Origin: Strigamia acuminata
Lineage: Eukaryota; Arthropoda; Chilopoda; Geophilomorpha; Linotaeniidae
Direction: 5' to 3'
Length of the DNA: 60,000 bases
NCBI GenBank assembly: GCA_949358305.1
Contig: OX442314.1
Span: forward strand, 30,739,118-30,799,117
Of the stretch, positions 31,045 through 42,300 are shown one piece after another; the first letter of the stretch is position 1; the number at the start of each line of letters is the position of its first letter. A model generated the notes under the pieces. The model made no database searches. It saw nothing but the letters and a program-made list of their open reading frames with translations, and had not been told where the DNA came from. Position numbers and translations under genes: made by a program.

Positions 31045-31760
31045 AGTTTGCAACGCAAGAACAGAAGCAACAACAAGAGATCCTTGTGTGCAAAATGTTT
31101 TTATTGCGACGTGAGATTTTCGGGAACTGAGATAAAAACGAGAGAGATGGACGCGATTTCTAGACCAAGGAGGACAAGATGAATGCCGAGGCATTTAAAT
31201 CAAATCTTGACGCGAATTTGTAAGAGAATGGTGCGAAATCAGTGATTTGAAAAAGTGATTTGTGTGGAGATCGATGCACACTTACGAACGCGTCGACCTC
31301 GTTGCATCCATGTTGTCGTGCAAACCACTATTGCTATCTGGCGAAGAAATAGTTAAACTCCAAATTTTTACATTTTAAAGTTTGCCGTACGAAAGCTGTA
31401 GAATAAAATATAAAACAATTATAAAACCTAATTTCGGCGATTTAGAAATGCGTTAAATTTTTCCATCTCTACATGGAGTATAGATTTACATGTATATAAA
31501 TCTCCTGGAAATAAATCATTGAAGTCAGGATTAAATAATTTGATGTTTGAAAATTAAAATGTTTTAATTTTTGAATGCAGCTAGTTTTTGTGGTCTAAAA
31601 ATGCTTTTTTTTTTCTTCTGAAATGGTGTTGTTCCATTCGAGAATTATTTGTTTTCACTTGAACATGCATTTTTCGCCTAAAAAGAGCATTTAGGCAATT
31701 AAAAGTTATCTCCACCTCACTATTCAAGTCAGAATTTCTTGTCAGTTACTCAATTTTGAT
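31045..31760. repeat. Continuation of BTB unit 2 after the transposon nest
   Basis: From AAGTTTGCAACGCAAG onward this matches 2413-2660 and 3319-3790 of unit 1. About 650 bp are missing between roughly 31290 and 31315. Homology ends near 31740. No gene is supported. Confidence 0.8.
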
Positions 31761-32041
31761 TATTTTTTCTTTTGACATGATTGTTTGAGTTTGTGTGTTT
31801 CAATTTCCTGTTTTTTAATGTCCAATGAATATGATAAAATTGAAATTAAAAGTAAATTAAATTAAATTAAAAGGGAGAAAATGCTGATTTACAGCATAGA
31901 GTAAAGATGGAAATAGCTGGCACTCTCTGTCGGAAGCTTTGAAGTTAGTGCAATCATTGTTGCGTCAAAAACGTCATATCGACGGTGGCGCCCTCGTGTG
32001 GTTGGGTTGCTGATCGTGTGGCTCAGCTACTAGCTAGCAAT

Positions 32042-32715
32042 TAGGGTTTCTCAAAATCGGGATTTTTGGAAAAACCGGTATTTCGGTATTCAATATTCAA
32101 AAAACCGGTAAACCGGTATTTTTCGGTAATAAAGTAAAATAAAATAGCTACAATGTTAAATGTTTTTATTTTAATCGTAATGTTTTAATTTTAATTTTTG
32201 TTTATTTTTTTAAAATATTATTTACAATGGGTTGTAGAAGTTTGATGAATATGGGATTGTTTTGTTATCAGGTGTTGAAATTGAGAAGTCTTTTTTTTAA
32301 ATTGAAAAATTGAAAAATTTATAAGATTTTTTAAGTTAAGAGATTTGATAAATTTTCATTTTTATGTTAAAAAAAATCGATATATTCTCATTTTTAAGTT
32401 AAAAAAATCAATAAATTCTCATTTTTAAGTTATAAATCGATAAATTTTCGTTTTTATATGTAAAAAATCAATTAATTTCTAATTTTTACATATAAAAATT
32501 GATAAATTCAAGTTTTAAGCTAAAAAAAATAGATAAATTCAGACTTTTAAGCTAAAAAAATCGATAATTTTGCATTTTTATGTTTAAAAAAATCCCATTT
32601 CACTAGTGTTATAAAAACCGGTACTAATACCGAACTAAAGACGGTATTCGGTATTCGGTATTTTCTTGAAAAATACCGGTTTTTGATACCGGTAAATACC
32701 GGTAGAGAAACCCTA
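32042..32715. mobile_element. hAT-like MITE (674 bp)
   Basis: The termini are TAGGGTTTCTC and GAGAAACCCTA, flanked by the 8-bp duplication CTAGCAAT (32034-32041 and 32716-32723). Subterminal ACCGGTATTT repeats occur in both arms, and the core is AT-rich with repeated ATAAATTCTCATTTTTAAGTTAAAAA units. There is no coding capacity. Confidence 0.88.
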
Positions 32716-32999
32716 CTAGCAATGCATTGGAGCTGTAAATGTCCAAATATCCAAAAGATAAATTAAGGTTTTATGTTATTTTTAAGATATTTATTAAAAA
32801 TAACATTTTTATTTTATTCCAGAACAGAAATATGTGAAGAGACAAATATAATGGACTCAAGTTTTAATATCATCTGTTTACACATGTAGTTAAAATAGGT
32901 TGAATAGGTTAAAATAGGTAGTGAGTAATCTTTAATTAAAAGAAGTACAACAACAGAATACAAGCAGAGTAATTTGGCATTATTTTGATTAAAAATGAA

Positions 33000-33435
33000 G
33001 TGAAGTCTGGTGAATTTCTTTTAATTGTTTTGGTCATAAAATGATGAATTTTGGACCAAATTGGTCATACAATAATGAATTTTGGACCAAATTGGTTATA
33101 AAATGATGAATTTTGGACCAAATTGGACATAACATAATAAATTTTGGTCAAGATTGGTCAAAAACTGCTGATTTTTGCTCAAAATTGGTAAAAAACTAAT
33201 TAATTTTGATCAAAATTGGTCAAAAACTGATAAATTTTGATTAAAATTTGTCAAAAACTGATTATTTTTGCTCTATTCTGATTAGAAACTGATTATTTTT
33301 GCTCTATTCTGATTAAAAACTGATTATTTTTGCTCTATTCTGATTAAAAACTGATTGTTTTTTATCCATATTGGTCAAAATTAATGATTTTTGATCCATA
33401 TTGGCAAAATTAATGATTTTTTATTCAAAAACTGA
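33000..33435. repeat. AT-rich tandem repeats
   Basis: About three copies of a 36-bp unit containing GAATTTTGGACCAAATTGG are followed by about three copies of a 31-bp unit containing TTTTTGCTCTATTCTGATTA. The surrounding 32724-34100 is non-coding. A donor-like GTGAGTAA near 34033 and an acceptor TTTTCACCAG at about 34107 suggest a 5' UTR intron for the next gene. Confidence 0.75.
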
Positions 33436-34159
33436 TTAGTTGTAAGCATTGCAATAATTTCCATTGCTGTTTGGAGGTGCCATTGTCCAATTATTTTAAT
33501 GATTTCAATTATTTCAATGATTTCGGGTATCACACAGTTCATCCCCACCACTACGAGCGCTAGTGTCGATTGAAGGCGTGGCCTGATTGCGCCAAAAACG
33601 GGAGAGTGCCGACTCTTTCCATCTTTACTCTATGTTTACAGCGAAATATAAGCAAACCGGAGCGCCACCTGGCGGAACCGGTGTCTTTTAATGGATGCAA
33701 AAATGTTCGCCCCGATACGAATTTTGATGCTTCCGACGTTAAAAAGGTACGAACAAATTCTGTAACCAAGTTAATCTTGATTCATCTACCCATATAAATC
33801 TGCCAATATATTGTGTTTTTCAATTGAAATGTGAAAAACTTCATTAGTTTGCGATTTTCGGCGCGTACACGGCAATCACGAAAAAATCTGCGCTAGTATC
33901 GCACTCTGGCGTCGATTTCAAAAACCTATTTTCTTTACTTGTTGATGCATCTAAGCAGTTTATGGGGACAGTGGACGATCTATTTATTTCCGGTTTACCA
34001 GTTTCCCCACTCCTTTCTCTGTGTAACGTAGTGTGAGTAACCTTTTAATAAATCTAACTCCAATGAGTCAAATATTAATTTCTACGAATGAATTTTATTT
34101 TCACCAGTGACCCCGACATTATTTAACAGAAAATATTTCCTCATTGAAATATTTGGACA

Positions 34160-34678
34160 ATGGGAACGAATTATTGTCAGGATACAGAAACTAACAACTT
34201 TGAAGATGATGAAAACGATGACGACGACGAACAAGAAGACAACGACGACTCGGACATCGAAGACATCATCCCAAGTTTAGAACTTTGCGTCATCTGTAGC
34301 GGCTGGGGCCGTAACATACACACCAACGTACAATGTGTGGCGTGCCGAGGACGGGGAGAAATGCTCGAGCACAAATTCTATTATTGGTCCGAAAATATCA
34401 TGTATTTTCGTTGCGGTTACGAATTGGAAGACATTCATCCACCGCATTTGTCTATCCTAAAGGACTGGGTCGGCCAGCCGATTGTGGGTAATCCCGACGG
34501 TATGTCTCGTTTTCGAGGCCACTTGAACTATTACAACGAATTGACTGTCATGTTGATGAGAGATCAAAAGAAAGGAAATGTTGAGGACATATTGCCTTGG
34601 ATTTATCCTGAAGGAACAGTAACTTATTCCGGCGAAAATGGTGTCTTGGAGACAAAAGTTATTCCAGCGGCACAATAG
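34160..34678 (+). CDS. Acidic small protein with paired CxxCxGxG motifs
   Basis: 172 residues in a single coding exon. Residues about 10-37 are almost purely Asp/Glu/Asn. Two motifs follow, CVICSGWG and CVACRGRG, about 20 residues apart. CxxCxGxG is the repeat of the DnaJ (type I Hsp40) zinc-binding domain, and two of them can bind one zinc. The J-domain and the other two repeats are absent, so this is not a full DnaJ protein. The C-terminal 100 residues (HKFYYWSENIMYFRCGYELE...) match nothing I know. A 5' UTR intron is likely (acceptor about 34107). The cellular role is unknown; zinc binding is inference. Confidence 0.7.
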   Translation: MGTNYCQDTETNNFEDDENDDDDEQEDNDDSDIEDIIPSLELCVICSGWGRNIHTNVQCVACRGRGEMLEHKFYYWSENIMYFRCGYELEDIHPPHLSILKDWVGQPIVGNPDGMSRFRGHLNYYNELTVMLMRDQKKGNVEDILPWIYPEGTVTYSGENGVLETKVIPAAQ

Positions 34679-36418
34679 ACTCATTAATACCGTACTGATT
34701 GACCACAATAATTTGGTTATTTTTGTTTAATTATACTCCAATTTCATTTATCTCATGTTTTCATGTTACATAATTCATGTAACGAGTAACAAATGTTTAC
34801 AACTAGTAAATTATGAATAAAAAAAGTTTATGAGAATTTATTAGAGATTTATTCGAGGAAGAAAAAAATTACAAGATGAGAAATCATTAATTAGAAATAA
34901 AGTTTAAAAAAAAATTTAGAGGGGCATAGTAGCTACGTAGAACTAAATCCAAGGAGTGGATTTAATTGGGATTTAGGGATTTAGTCGAGATTTGGGGATT
35001 TGTACAAGATTTAGGAATTTGTTTGAGATTTATTTTGGATTTAGCCAACCATCAACGAGATAAAGAGCGATTGTCGGTCCCCTCGGTATAATGTCAGCAG
35101 CCATTTTGTGTATTTGTTGTGTGTTTGCATAGTGACGCACCAGGATTGGTTGACTCATTCATGTGATTGTAGTCATCTGCAATGTGAATCTCCCAACCAA
35201 TGGGAGTATTTCAAGTACTTTTCGGAATAGAGTTTAGTTATGTTGTTGATACATTGTTGATTAACATTTCCACCAAAAAGGACTGTCCTTTTAGGACGTA
35301 ATTCTACGTCAAAATTGAACGTGAAAATCTTGAGTCTTACACTTCTGTTGTGCAATTATCATTTTGTAAACTGCAGATGTTGCAAAGATGGGATAAAACA
35401 AGATAAATCAATTACTTACCTGTAGTGATTATTTCATAACCCCTAGACATTTTTAGTTTGATATAAGTCCTATAAACAGCATTCACCTGTGAATTTATTA
35501 CTTTAGTTAATAATAAAAACCGGGATCGCAGCAAATTCTTGTATAAAATGGGGGTTGAAGTTCTCGGCCTAGCCGAAGTCGAGAAAGAATCATAATTCAT
35601 TCACTCGGAAAAAGATGAAAAAGCACATTGCTGCACAAAGCAGTGTGCTTTTTCATCAGAAGCACACAATATTTCATGGAATTTTATTTGACGCAATTTT
35701 TTAGGAATTAAAATGATGGCCCGAGTGACTCCAAGGTGAAAACATGAAATGATTGTCCAGTTTTTGTGTTTTTGTTTATGTAGAAATAAAATAGTGATAG
35801 ACGTTCTACATAAACATACACACTAATAAAAATAGATCTTGATTTAATTCCTATTTATTTTTTAAAAGAATAACTGCAGGGAAGTTTCGGGGCAGTTTCC
35901 GATTCCTTACGAAACGCCCCGTCCGTTCCGTGTGAAAGATTCCATGTATGGTCGTAAAATGAAAAACTTATTAAAAATATTAATTTTCATATAATGAATC
36001 ATAATATTTTTTATTTTTTTTCTAAGTTTTCCCCTTTCAATTCCAATTAATTAAATCTTTCAAATCCTGCTATAGGCGCTTTGGTTGAAGGCTTTGGTTG
36101 AAGGTCAAAAATAAATAAAATGAAAGTAAAAATAAAAAAAATAAAAATAAATTCAAATCCGCTTTTTGTGTATACCTCTATACCCAGAGGTTACATGATT
36201 AATTTTTTCACGGATTTTCCCATTGTATTCGTTTCCTAAAAACTCATTGGATTTTCCATTTCGGATCCTGAAAAGGAGTGAAATTAACCCATTCGCATGC
36301 TGTGCGAATACGACTGAACTAGTTTTCATACGTTCTGCCCTACAATTACGTAAGTAATACTAATACCCAAAAAAACCTTGATTGCAATCAGGAATGTATA
36401 ATTAGAGCGAATTTGTAC
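34679..36418. other. Intergenic, AT-rich, with two hairpins
   Basis: No gene is supported on either strand. It contains a 19-bp hairpin (35614-35657, listed separately) and a perfect 12-bp inverted repeat, GTTTATGTAGAA (35774-35785) with its complement at 35804-35815. A minus-strand segment at 35412-35600 looks exon-like but cannot be joined to a convincing protein. Confidence 0.5.
35614..35657. other. Near-perfect 19-bp hairpin
   Basis: GATGAAAAAGCACATTGCT pairs with AGCAGTGTGCTTTTTCATC across a GCACAA loop, with one G-U pair. TCACTCGG (35601-35608) and CCGAGTGA (about 35719-35726) lie outside it as a second inverted pair. It could be a small-RNA hairpin or the remnant of a palindromic MITE. 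Confidence 0.5.
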
Positions 36419-36426
36419 TATATAAA
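36419..36426 (+). promoter_or_regulatory. TATA box of the lipocalin gene
   Basis: TATATAAA stands about 70 bp before the ATG, with an initiator-like CTCACATCATC 30 bp downstream. The spacing fits a TATA-driven, regulated promoter. Confidence 0.6.
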
Positions 36427-36496
36427 GGCAATCTCGCAGCAATGTATACTCACATCATCTATTTATCACAACACAGCTAGACATTTATACATTTAA

Positions 36497-37589
36497 ATGA
36501 AATCCGACATTAGTTGCTGCGTTTTCGCCGTTTGTTTCTTTTATTTCTGTTTGGCTTCGATCAACGGACAAGTGAACGACACTCCCGGTGGAAATCTTAC
36601 GATACAATTTCGCGAGTTTCAAGGCGCGTGTCCACGTCTTCCGGATGCCGAATACACACCATCAAGACGAGAAGAGGTACGAATATATTTTTGCGTGTTA
36701 TTTTCGTGCGTAGTAGATTTTTATTTTCAACATTTATTGCAGTACGAAGGTAGATGGTACGCTATACAAACTGGTTTCTTGCCGTCGCAAGCGCGAAGTC
36801 TGAATTGTTTGGTTTGGGATTCGTTTTTCGACCAGCAAGGAATTCTTCACAACTTTTTATACGGTTTTGAAAATGGGTAAGTTTTGTCTGTCAAAAATGT
36901 TACATAATGAAATTTTCACCTTGGAAAACTCCAAAACGAATTTGTGTCTGTTTTTGGGGTTTTTAAGTAAAAGTTTCTGTTTTCGGCAGTTTTTGATGAA
37001 TGAAAGCACGAAAAACAATTAATTTTACATTTTTCTTGAATGAATCTCTCATTACAGTGAATTTAAAACGGGGATCACACGACTGACTCCGATGAAAGGA
37101 CGTGATCATGTTTACACAGTCGAAACTGGAGCACAGAACAATGATAATTGTAAGGAAAAATTGTTGTTTTTTCTACGAATTGAAATTTCTAATAAAATAT
37201 TTATTTATTTTCTAGTTATGGCTACATTGTACTTCGTTGATGGAGACATATTTGTTTTCGGCGAAGTTGTGTGCAGAGAAAACGGGAATCATTTCCGTAA
37301 GGATTTTTAATTTATTTTTTATCAAGTTGAGAAATTAAAATTTTGCTTGTTTGGGGTTTTAGGTAATGCCGTAGTTGGTGTCCGAAACATGAGACTTGCC
37401 TACCAAAGAGCTAGCCAGATTCAAGGAATTTTAGACGATTTAAAATACGAAACCAAATTCGAACCTGACGAAACAGAGATATCTCAAACGAGAAGTTGTA
37501 CTTATCCTCCGCCAAGAAGAAATCCATACACAAGTACAAGAATTGTATTTCCCGGTTATGGCGGCTACGGCTACCACCACCGCCATTAA
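36497..37589 (+). CDS. Secreted lipocalin (apolipoprotein D-like)
   Basis: Five exons: 36497-36676, 36743-36876, 37058-37149, 37216-37296 and 37363-37589, all with GT-AG borders and matching phases, giving 237 residues. The first 24 residues are a hydrophobic signal peptide. The GACPRLP strand and the lipocalin GxW signature (YEGRWYAIQ, start of exon 2) follow, then barrel strands including HNFLYGFENG and TLYFVDGDIFVFGEVVC. The conserved C-terminal arginine region is less clear. The tail is rich in Tyr, Gly and His (PGYGGYGYHHRH). Lipocalins bind small hydrophobic ligands outside the cell; the ligand is unknown. AATAAA at 37647. A truncated paralogue is at 3806-4399. Confidence 0.82.
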
Positions 37590-37996
37590 CCCAGAAAAAT
37601 AATCGATATTATAAATTTTATGGAACGTTTTTTAATTTTTTTGATAAATAAACAAATCCAAAAATGAATATTTTGCATATTTTTTCCTTTCACTCATTCA
37701 CTTTAATCGATTTCAAAGTCTTTTTTATTGCTTTTTGCCCGATACAGCGCCATCTACTTTCAATTTTAAGCAAAGCATTTACAACACGTCATGGGTTATG
37801 TGATTTATGACGATGGTATGTCGTCACAAGAATGATCTGCGCCATAGATGAACCACACTGAACTCTGAACTTAAAAAGTAAGAAGTAAACAACTACTACT
37901 GATAAAGTTTACTATGAGTAAAAATATTATATCTAAGAATTTAGATAATATTGCTTGTGATTTTAATTTCATATTCCTTATATATTTTGCAGGAAA

Positions 37997-38835
37997 ATGG
38001 TGAACTGTGCAGTAGCTGTATGTGTCAATCACTCAGATAAAACAAAAGGGCAAAAGATTTCTTATCATGCATTTCCAGTGGGTAATCCAACACTTTGCCG
38101 CTTATGGGTTACACGATGCAAGAGAAAAGACAAATTTAATGAAAAAAATGCGAGAATATGCTCCGTTCATTTTACTCCTGATGCTTTTCAATTAAATCCT
38201 GTGAATGAAATGCTGAATGTCCCATATGTGAAATCCTTAAAGCGCACTGCTGTACCCAATGAGCATTTAACAAAAGGTAAGAAATTTAAGACATGAAATA
38301 AATATATGAAAGAAATATGAATGAAATGGAATAAATTAAATATAAACAAAATATGAATTTTAATAAACAAAAAGAATAATTTCCATCTTTTTAGACTCAA
38401 CTAGAACTACGACTGATACGATTGAAATAACAACGGAAAAGACAACTACAGATCAGCTGTCTCCTCCTCAACCATCAGCCCTCCCACCAATCACACCACC
38501 TGATAATCAATGTAAGCAATATTATAGTGAAAAAACTTCAAAGTTTGAATTAAAATTAAATTAAATTTTTTTTAACAGGTAGAATGAAGCGATATGAGGC
38601 TAGGTGTATACGAAAGCGAGCCCTAGAACACATTCAGCAAATTTCACCGAAGAAAACTCACTACGATAAGGATTGTAGTGTCGATATACCAGATGTAAGA
38701 TTTGCTCAGTTTGAAGAGCAAATTAAACAGTTGAAAGCGGAAAAGGAACAGTGGGAAGCGGAAAAGAAACAGTTGGAAGCGGAAAATAAACGCCTGTACC
38801 TTTGTTTACCATTATTATTATTACTCAGGAAGTAA
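37997..38835 (+). CDS. THAP-domain DNA-binding protein
   Basis: Three exons (37997-38276, 38395-38511, 38579-38835; phases agree) give 217 residues. Residues 1-85 form a THAP zinc finger: CAVAVC, the central W of CRLWVTRCKR, CSVH for the second half of the C2CH site, and NVPYVKSL in the place of the AVPTIF box. Exon 2 encodes a Thr/Pro-rich linker. The C-terminus is a coiled coil (EEQIKQLKAEKEQWEAEKKQ). THAP proteins bind DNA, and many derive from P-element transposases. Here no transposase core is attached, so a host regulator is likely. A 5' UTR intron ends in TTTTGCAG, four bases before the ATG. The 37590-37990 gap before it holds nothing I recognise. Confidence 0.85.
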
Positions 38836-39393
38836 ATATTTGATTAAAAAAAGAAAAACTACCTAAATTTAATTTCCTCGCAAATTGTGTGTTCTCGTGA
38901 ATGGTGTCCAAACAACCGGTGTCAATTTTGTATATAAATATCTCCGGAATAAGCCGAGCAGCAACGACAAATTTAATTCGTAAAACGTTATTTATTTCGC
39001 TTCATTCAGAAATTAAGCAAGTACAAATGTATAATGGTAAATCAACCGCAAGTAACCGTTCCTTTTTACAAAACTCATTCGGTAATCACAAATAATCAAT
39101 CATTCTTATTTTTAATCAGAAATTCAACGCTTTTCTCACTTAAAAATTTACACAGACAGTGCGCGACCAACTACATTAATAAACTGACGAAAATAAAGAC
39201 AAAAGTGCACAGATTTGTCATCAGAGTAACTGGTGGGAATGCAATTCTGCCCGAGATTCGTTCGGCACGTAGGAATTTTCGCGCGGCGGTCCAAACGCGA
39301 TAGGCTGACTGATCATTGCTTGATTGATGGGAAATCTTGAAATAATAGCACGTGCCAAATTTACACAAAGACTTGGATGAAATCTTTTGAATT
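38836..39393. other. Gap between THAP and STAM genes
   Basis: AT-rich sequence carrying the convergent 3' ends of the two genes. No further gene, RNA or repeat is supported. Confidence 0.5.
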
Positions 39394-42300
39394 TTACCGG
39401 GTGTACTGAAAGTTTGGTGGCCGATTGTGGATTTGTGGAGCGGGTGGTGCTTGTACTGGCACTTGTGCATTTGTAGGCGACACCGCACTCAAAGGCGGTA
39501 GAGGGCCTTGTTGGCTCCGAATTAAGCCTAGAATAAAACAAATTATTTTAATATTTCATTTTTCACAATTTCATGTAATTAACTGCTTCTATATGTGTTT
39601 AAGTCTATTTTTCCACCTAATATATCTATTTTTCAGTCTGAAATAATATTTAACGTGCTTTAAAAATGCCTGTTTTAAACAAAAATGTGAATTTGGACAC
39701 TAGAAAATGCATTTTGGCACCTAGAAAATGCATTTTGGCACCTAGAAAATGCATTTTGGCACCTAGAAAATGCATTTTGGCACCTAGAAAATGCATTTTG
39801 GCACCTATTCGTAGAAAATGCATTTTGGCACCTAGAAAATGCATTTTGGCACTTAGAAAATGCATTTTGGCACCTAGAAAATGAATTTTTGCAGCTAATT
39901 AAACAAAAATGTGAAACTAAAATGCATTTTAGCGCTTAGTAAATGCATTCTAGCACCTAGAAAATGCATTCTAGCACCTAGAAAATGCATTCTAGCACCT
40001 AGAAAATGCATTCTAGCACCTAGAAAATGCATTTTAGCGGCTAGAAAATGCATTTTGGCACATAGAAAATGCATTTTGGCACCTAGAAATGAATTTTTGC
40101 AGCTAATTAAACAAAAATGTGAATCTTGGCAGTAGAAAATGCTTTCTAGCACTTAGAAAATGCATTCTAGCACCTAGAAAATGCATTTCAGCACCTAAAT
40201 GTTATTTTTACAACATAAATGCCATTTTTGTACAAAAAATTCATTGTACAATTTAAAAAAATGCATTTTTGCACGTGAGAAACCAATTAAACAATCTAAA
40301 ATTCTACTTTTCTATCTGATGATCCACATTCATGAACTAAACCAATTCAAATTCACATAAATGCTTTTTACGGTTCTTTTTAGGCATTTACCCCTTAAAA
40401 ACCAATTAAAACCCACTTAAAAACTTCATCTTTGCACCGAAACAACCAAATAAAACAAGCTGCATCCTATTTTTAATTTTCTAAAACTCTCACGTTTTAT
40501 ACCTGGAACTGTTGCAGGGACTTCTGGCGCAGACGTGGGCGGGAAATTTGAAGGTCCTGGCTGTTGATAATGATGTGGCATGGGTCCATTAACTTGATTC
40601 GTCGGTACAGGCTGCCGCATCGACATGTCTGGGTATGGGTATGGCATGTTTGGAGCTTTTGGCGCAGAAAACGCGTACATCGGTGGTGCGTCGCGCATTA
40701 AACCGTGATACATGGCCAACGCTTGCATAAATTCTTGACTAAGATTAGTGAGTGTTGCATGTTTCCTAAAATTTCACACATTAATTCATCGGTTTCCCAC
40801 GTCAATTAATTCGTATTTTACTTGTCTATCTTTTCTAATTCTTGGTCTATTAATGGTCCCATGGCTGCGCATTCCTCTGCAATTTAAAAAATAAACAATT
40901 TAATTGAATTTCGGGAGTAGAAAAATTAGTTTTGGTTTTTACCTTCGTTTAACGCCATTTCTTCACTATCCGGCCTTTCCCCCGATGGATCGGCTTCATG
41001 CAGCACTTGCAACAACCTGTCTATTTTGGCCTGAAAAATTTATATTTTTTTAATTTTTTTTTTAAATTTTTATATTATATATTTATTTTAAGACTTACTT
41101 CATCTATTTCGACATCTTTGGGTTCCACATGAACGGTTTTTACCTGGACATGTTCGTTGAACTGGACACTTTTCCTCTCAATTTCTAATTTAATGAAATG
41201 AATCATCAAAAATTTAATTTTTTTTTTTTTTAAATTAATTACTTGTTTGTTCGGGTTCTGCCGTTAAATCTGATGTGACAAAATTGGCGGGGAAAAGACC
41301 TTCGCCTCTTTGGTTTGTACCTTTCCACCAATTTGGATCGCTGTTTCAAAACAAAAACACAAATCTTAGAACAGTGGCGGCCATTTTTTTCTATTTTTGT
41401 TCGTCCCACTCTAGCGAGAAAATGGGGATTTAATTTTATTTAAAAAATAAAACATTTCGCCCCTTTTAAATTTTCATTACCGTACTGTAATTGCAGTATT
41501 TGTCTGCAATTTGCAGTTTTAGCCAAACAAAACAATATTTTTCCAAAAAAAATTGAAAGTTTTGGGCCTAAAAATGCATTTTTGCAACAAAATATCAATT
41601 TTTTTGCATTTTATTTGCATGTTCACATCAAAAAATTGAATTTTTGCCATTTTATTTGCATTTATCTATAGAAAGAGTCAACTTTGTGCACTTAATATGC
41701 ATTTTTGTATCCAAAAATTCAATTTTGTGCAATTAATATGCATTTTTGTATCTAAAAATTCAATTTTGTGCAATTAATATGCATTTTTGTATCTAAAAAT
41801 TCAATTTTGTGCAATTAATATGCATTTTTGTATCTAAAAATTCAATTTTGTGCAATTAATATGCATTTTTGTATCTAAAAATTCAATTTTGTGCAATTAT
41901 TATGCATTTTTGTATCTAAAAATTCAATTTTGTGCAATTAATATGCATTTTTATACCGAAAAACTGAATTTTTTTATTGCACAAATCAAAAACTTGCTAC
42001 CAATAGCGCACCTGTCGTCTAAAACATGAATTATCTCTCCCGCCTTGAAAGTCAATTCGTTATCTTCGGCGGCCTCGAAGTCAAAAACGGCTCGAACTTT
42101 CCTGAATTCTTTTCGCAAAGGGTCCGGCGAAGGCGGTTTCGCCAACGGATACAGTCCACTCGACTTCGGCGATTGTGGTTTCTCTTTCAACGACAACTCA
42201 ATCGCTTTAAAAACAAATAATTTCCTCAATTTTTATACACTTTTCTCATTTCTTTCCCACCAAAATCGCACCTTTTAAGATATCTTCTTCTTCCTGTTGG

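Noticed and set aside
35173-35600. Minus-strand gene with an LYR-like LYKNLLR segment and an exon ending ACTACAG|GTAAGT
   Set aside because: The pieces could not be joined into a protein of reasonable length, and one putative intron would be too short.
37720-37860. AGCGCCATCTACTTTC and TGCGCCATAGATG as paired insulator-type sites
   Set aside because: Two short words only; similar GCGCCATCT words occur elsewhere in the window (8948, 30998), so there is no specific support.
39650-40152. Open frames on both strands encoding KCILAPR or MHFLGAK repeats
   Set aside because: They arise from a 21-bp minisatellite without stops, inside a STAM intron.
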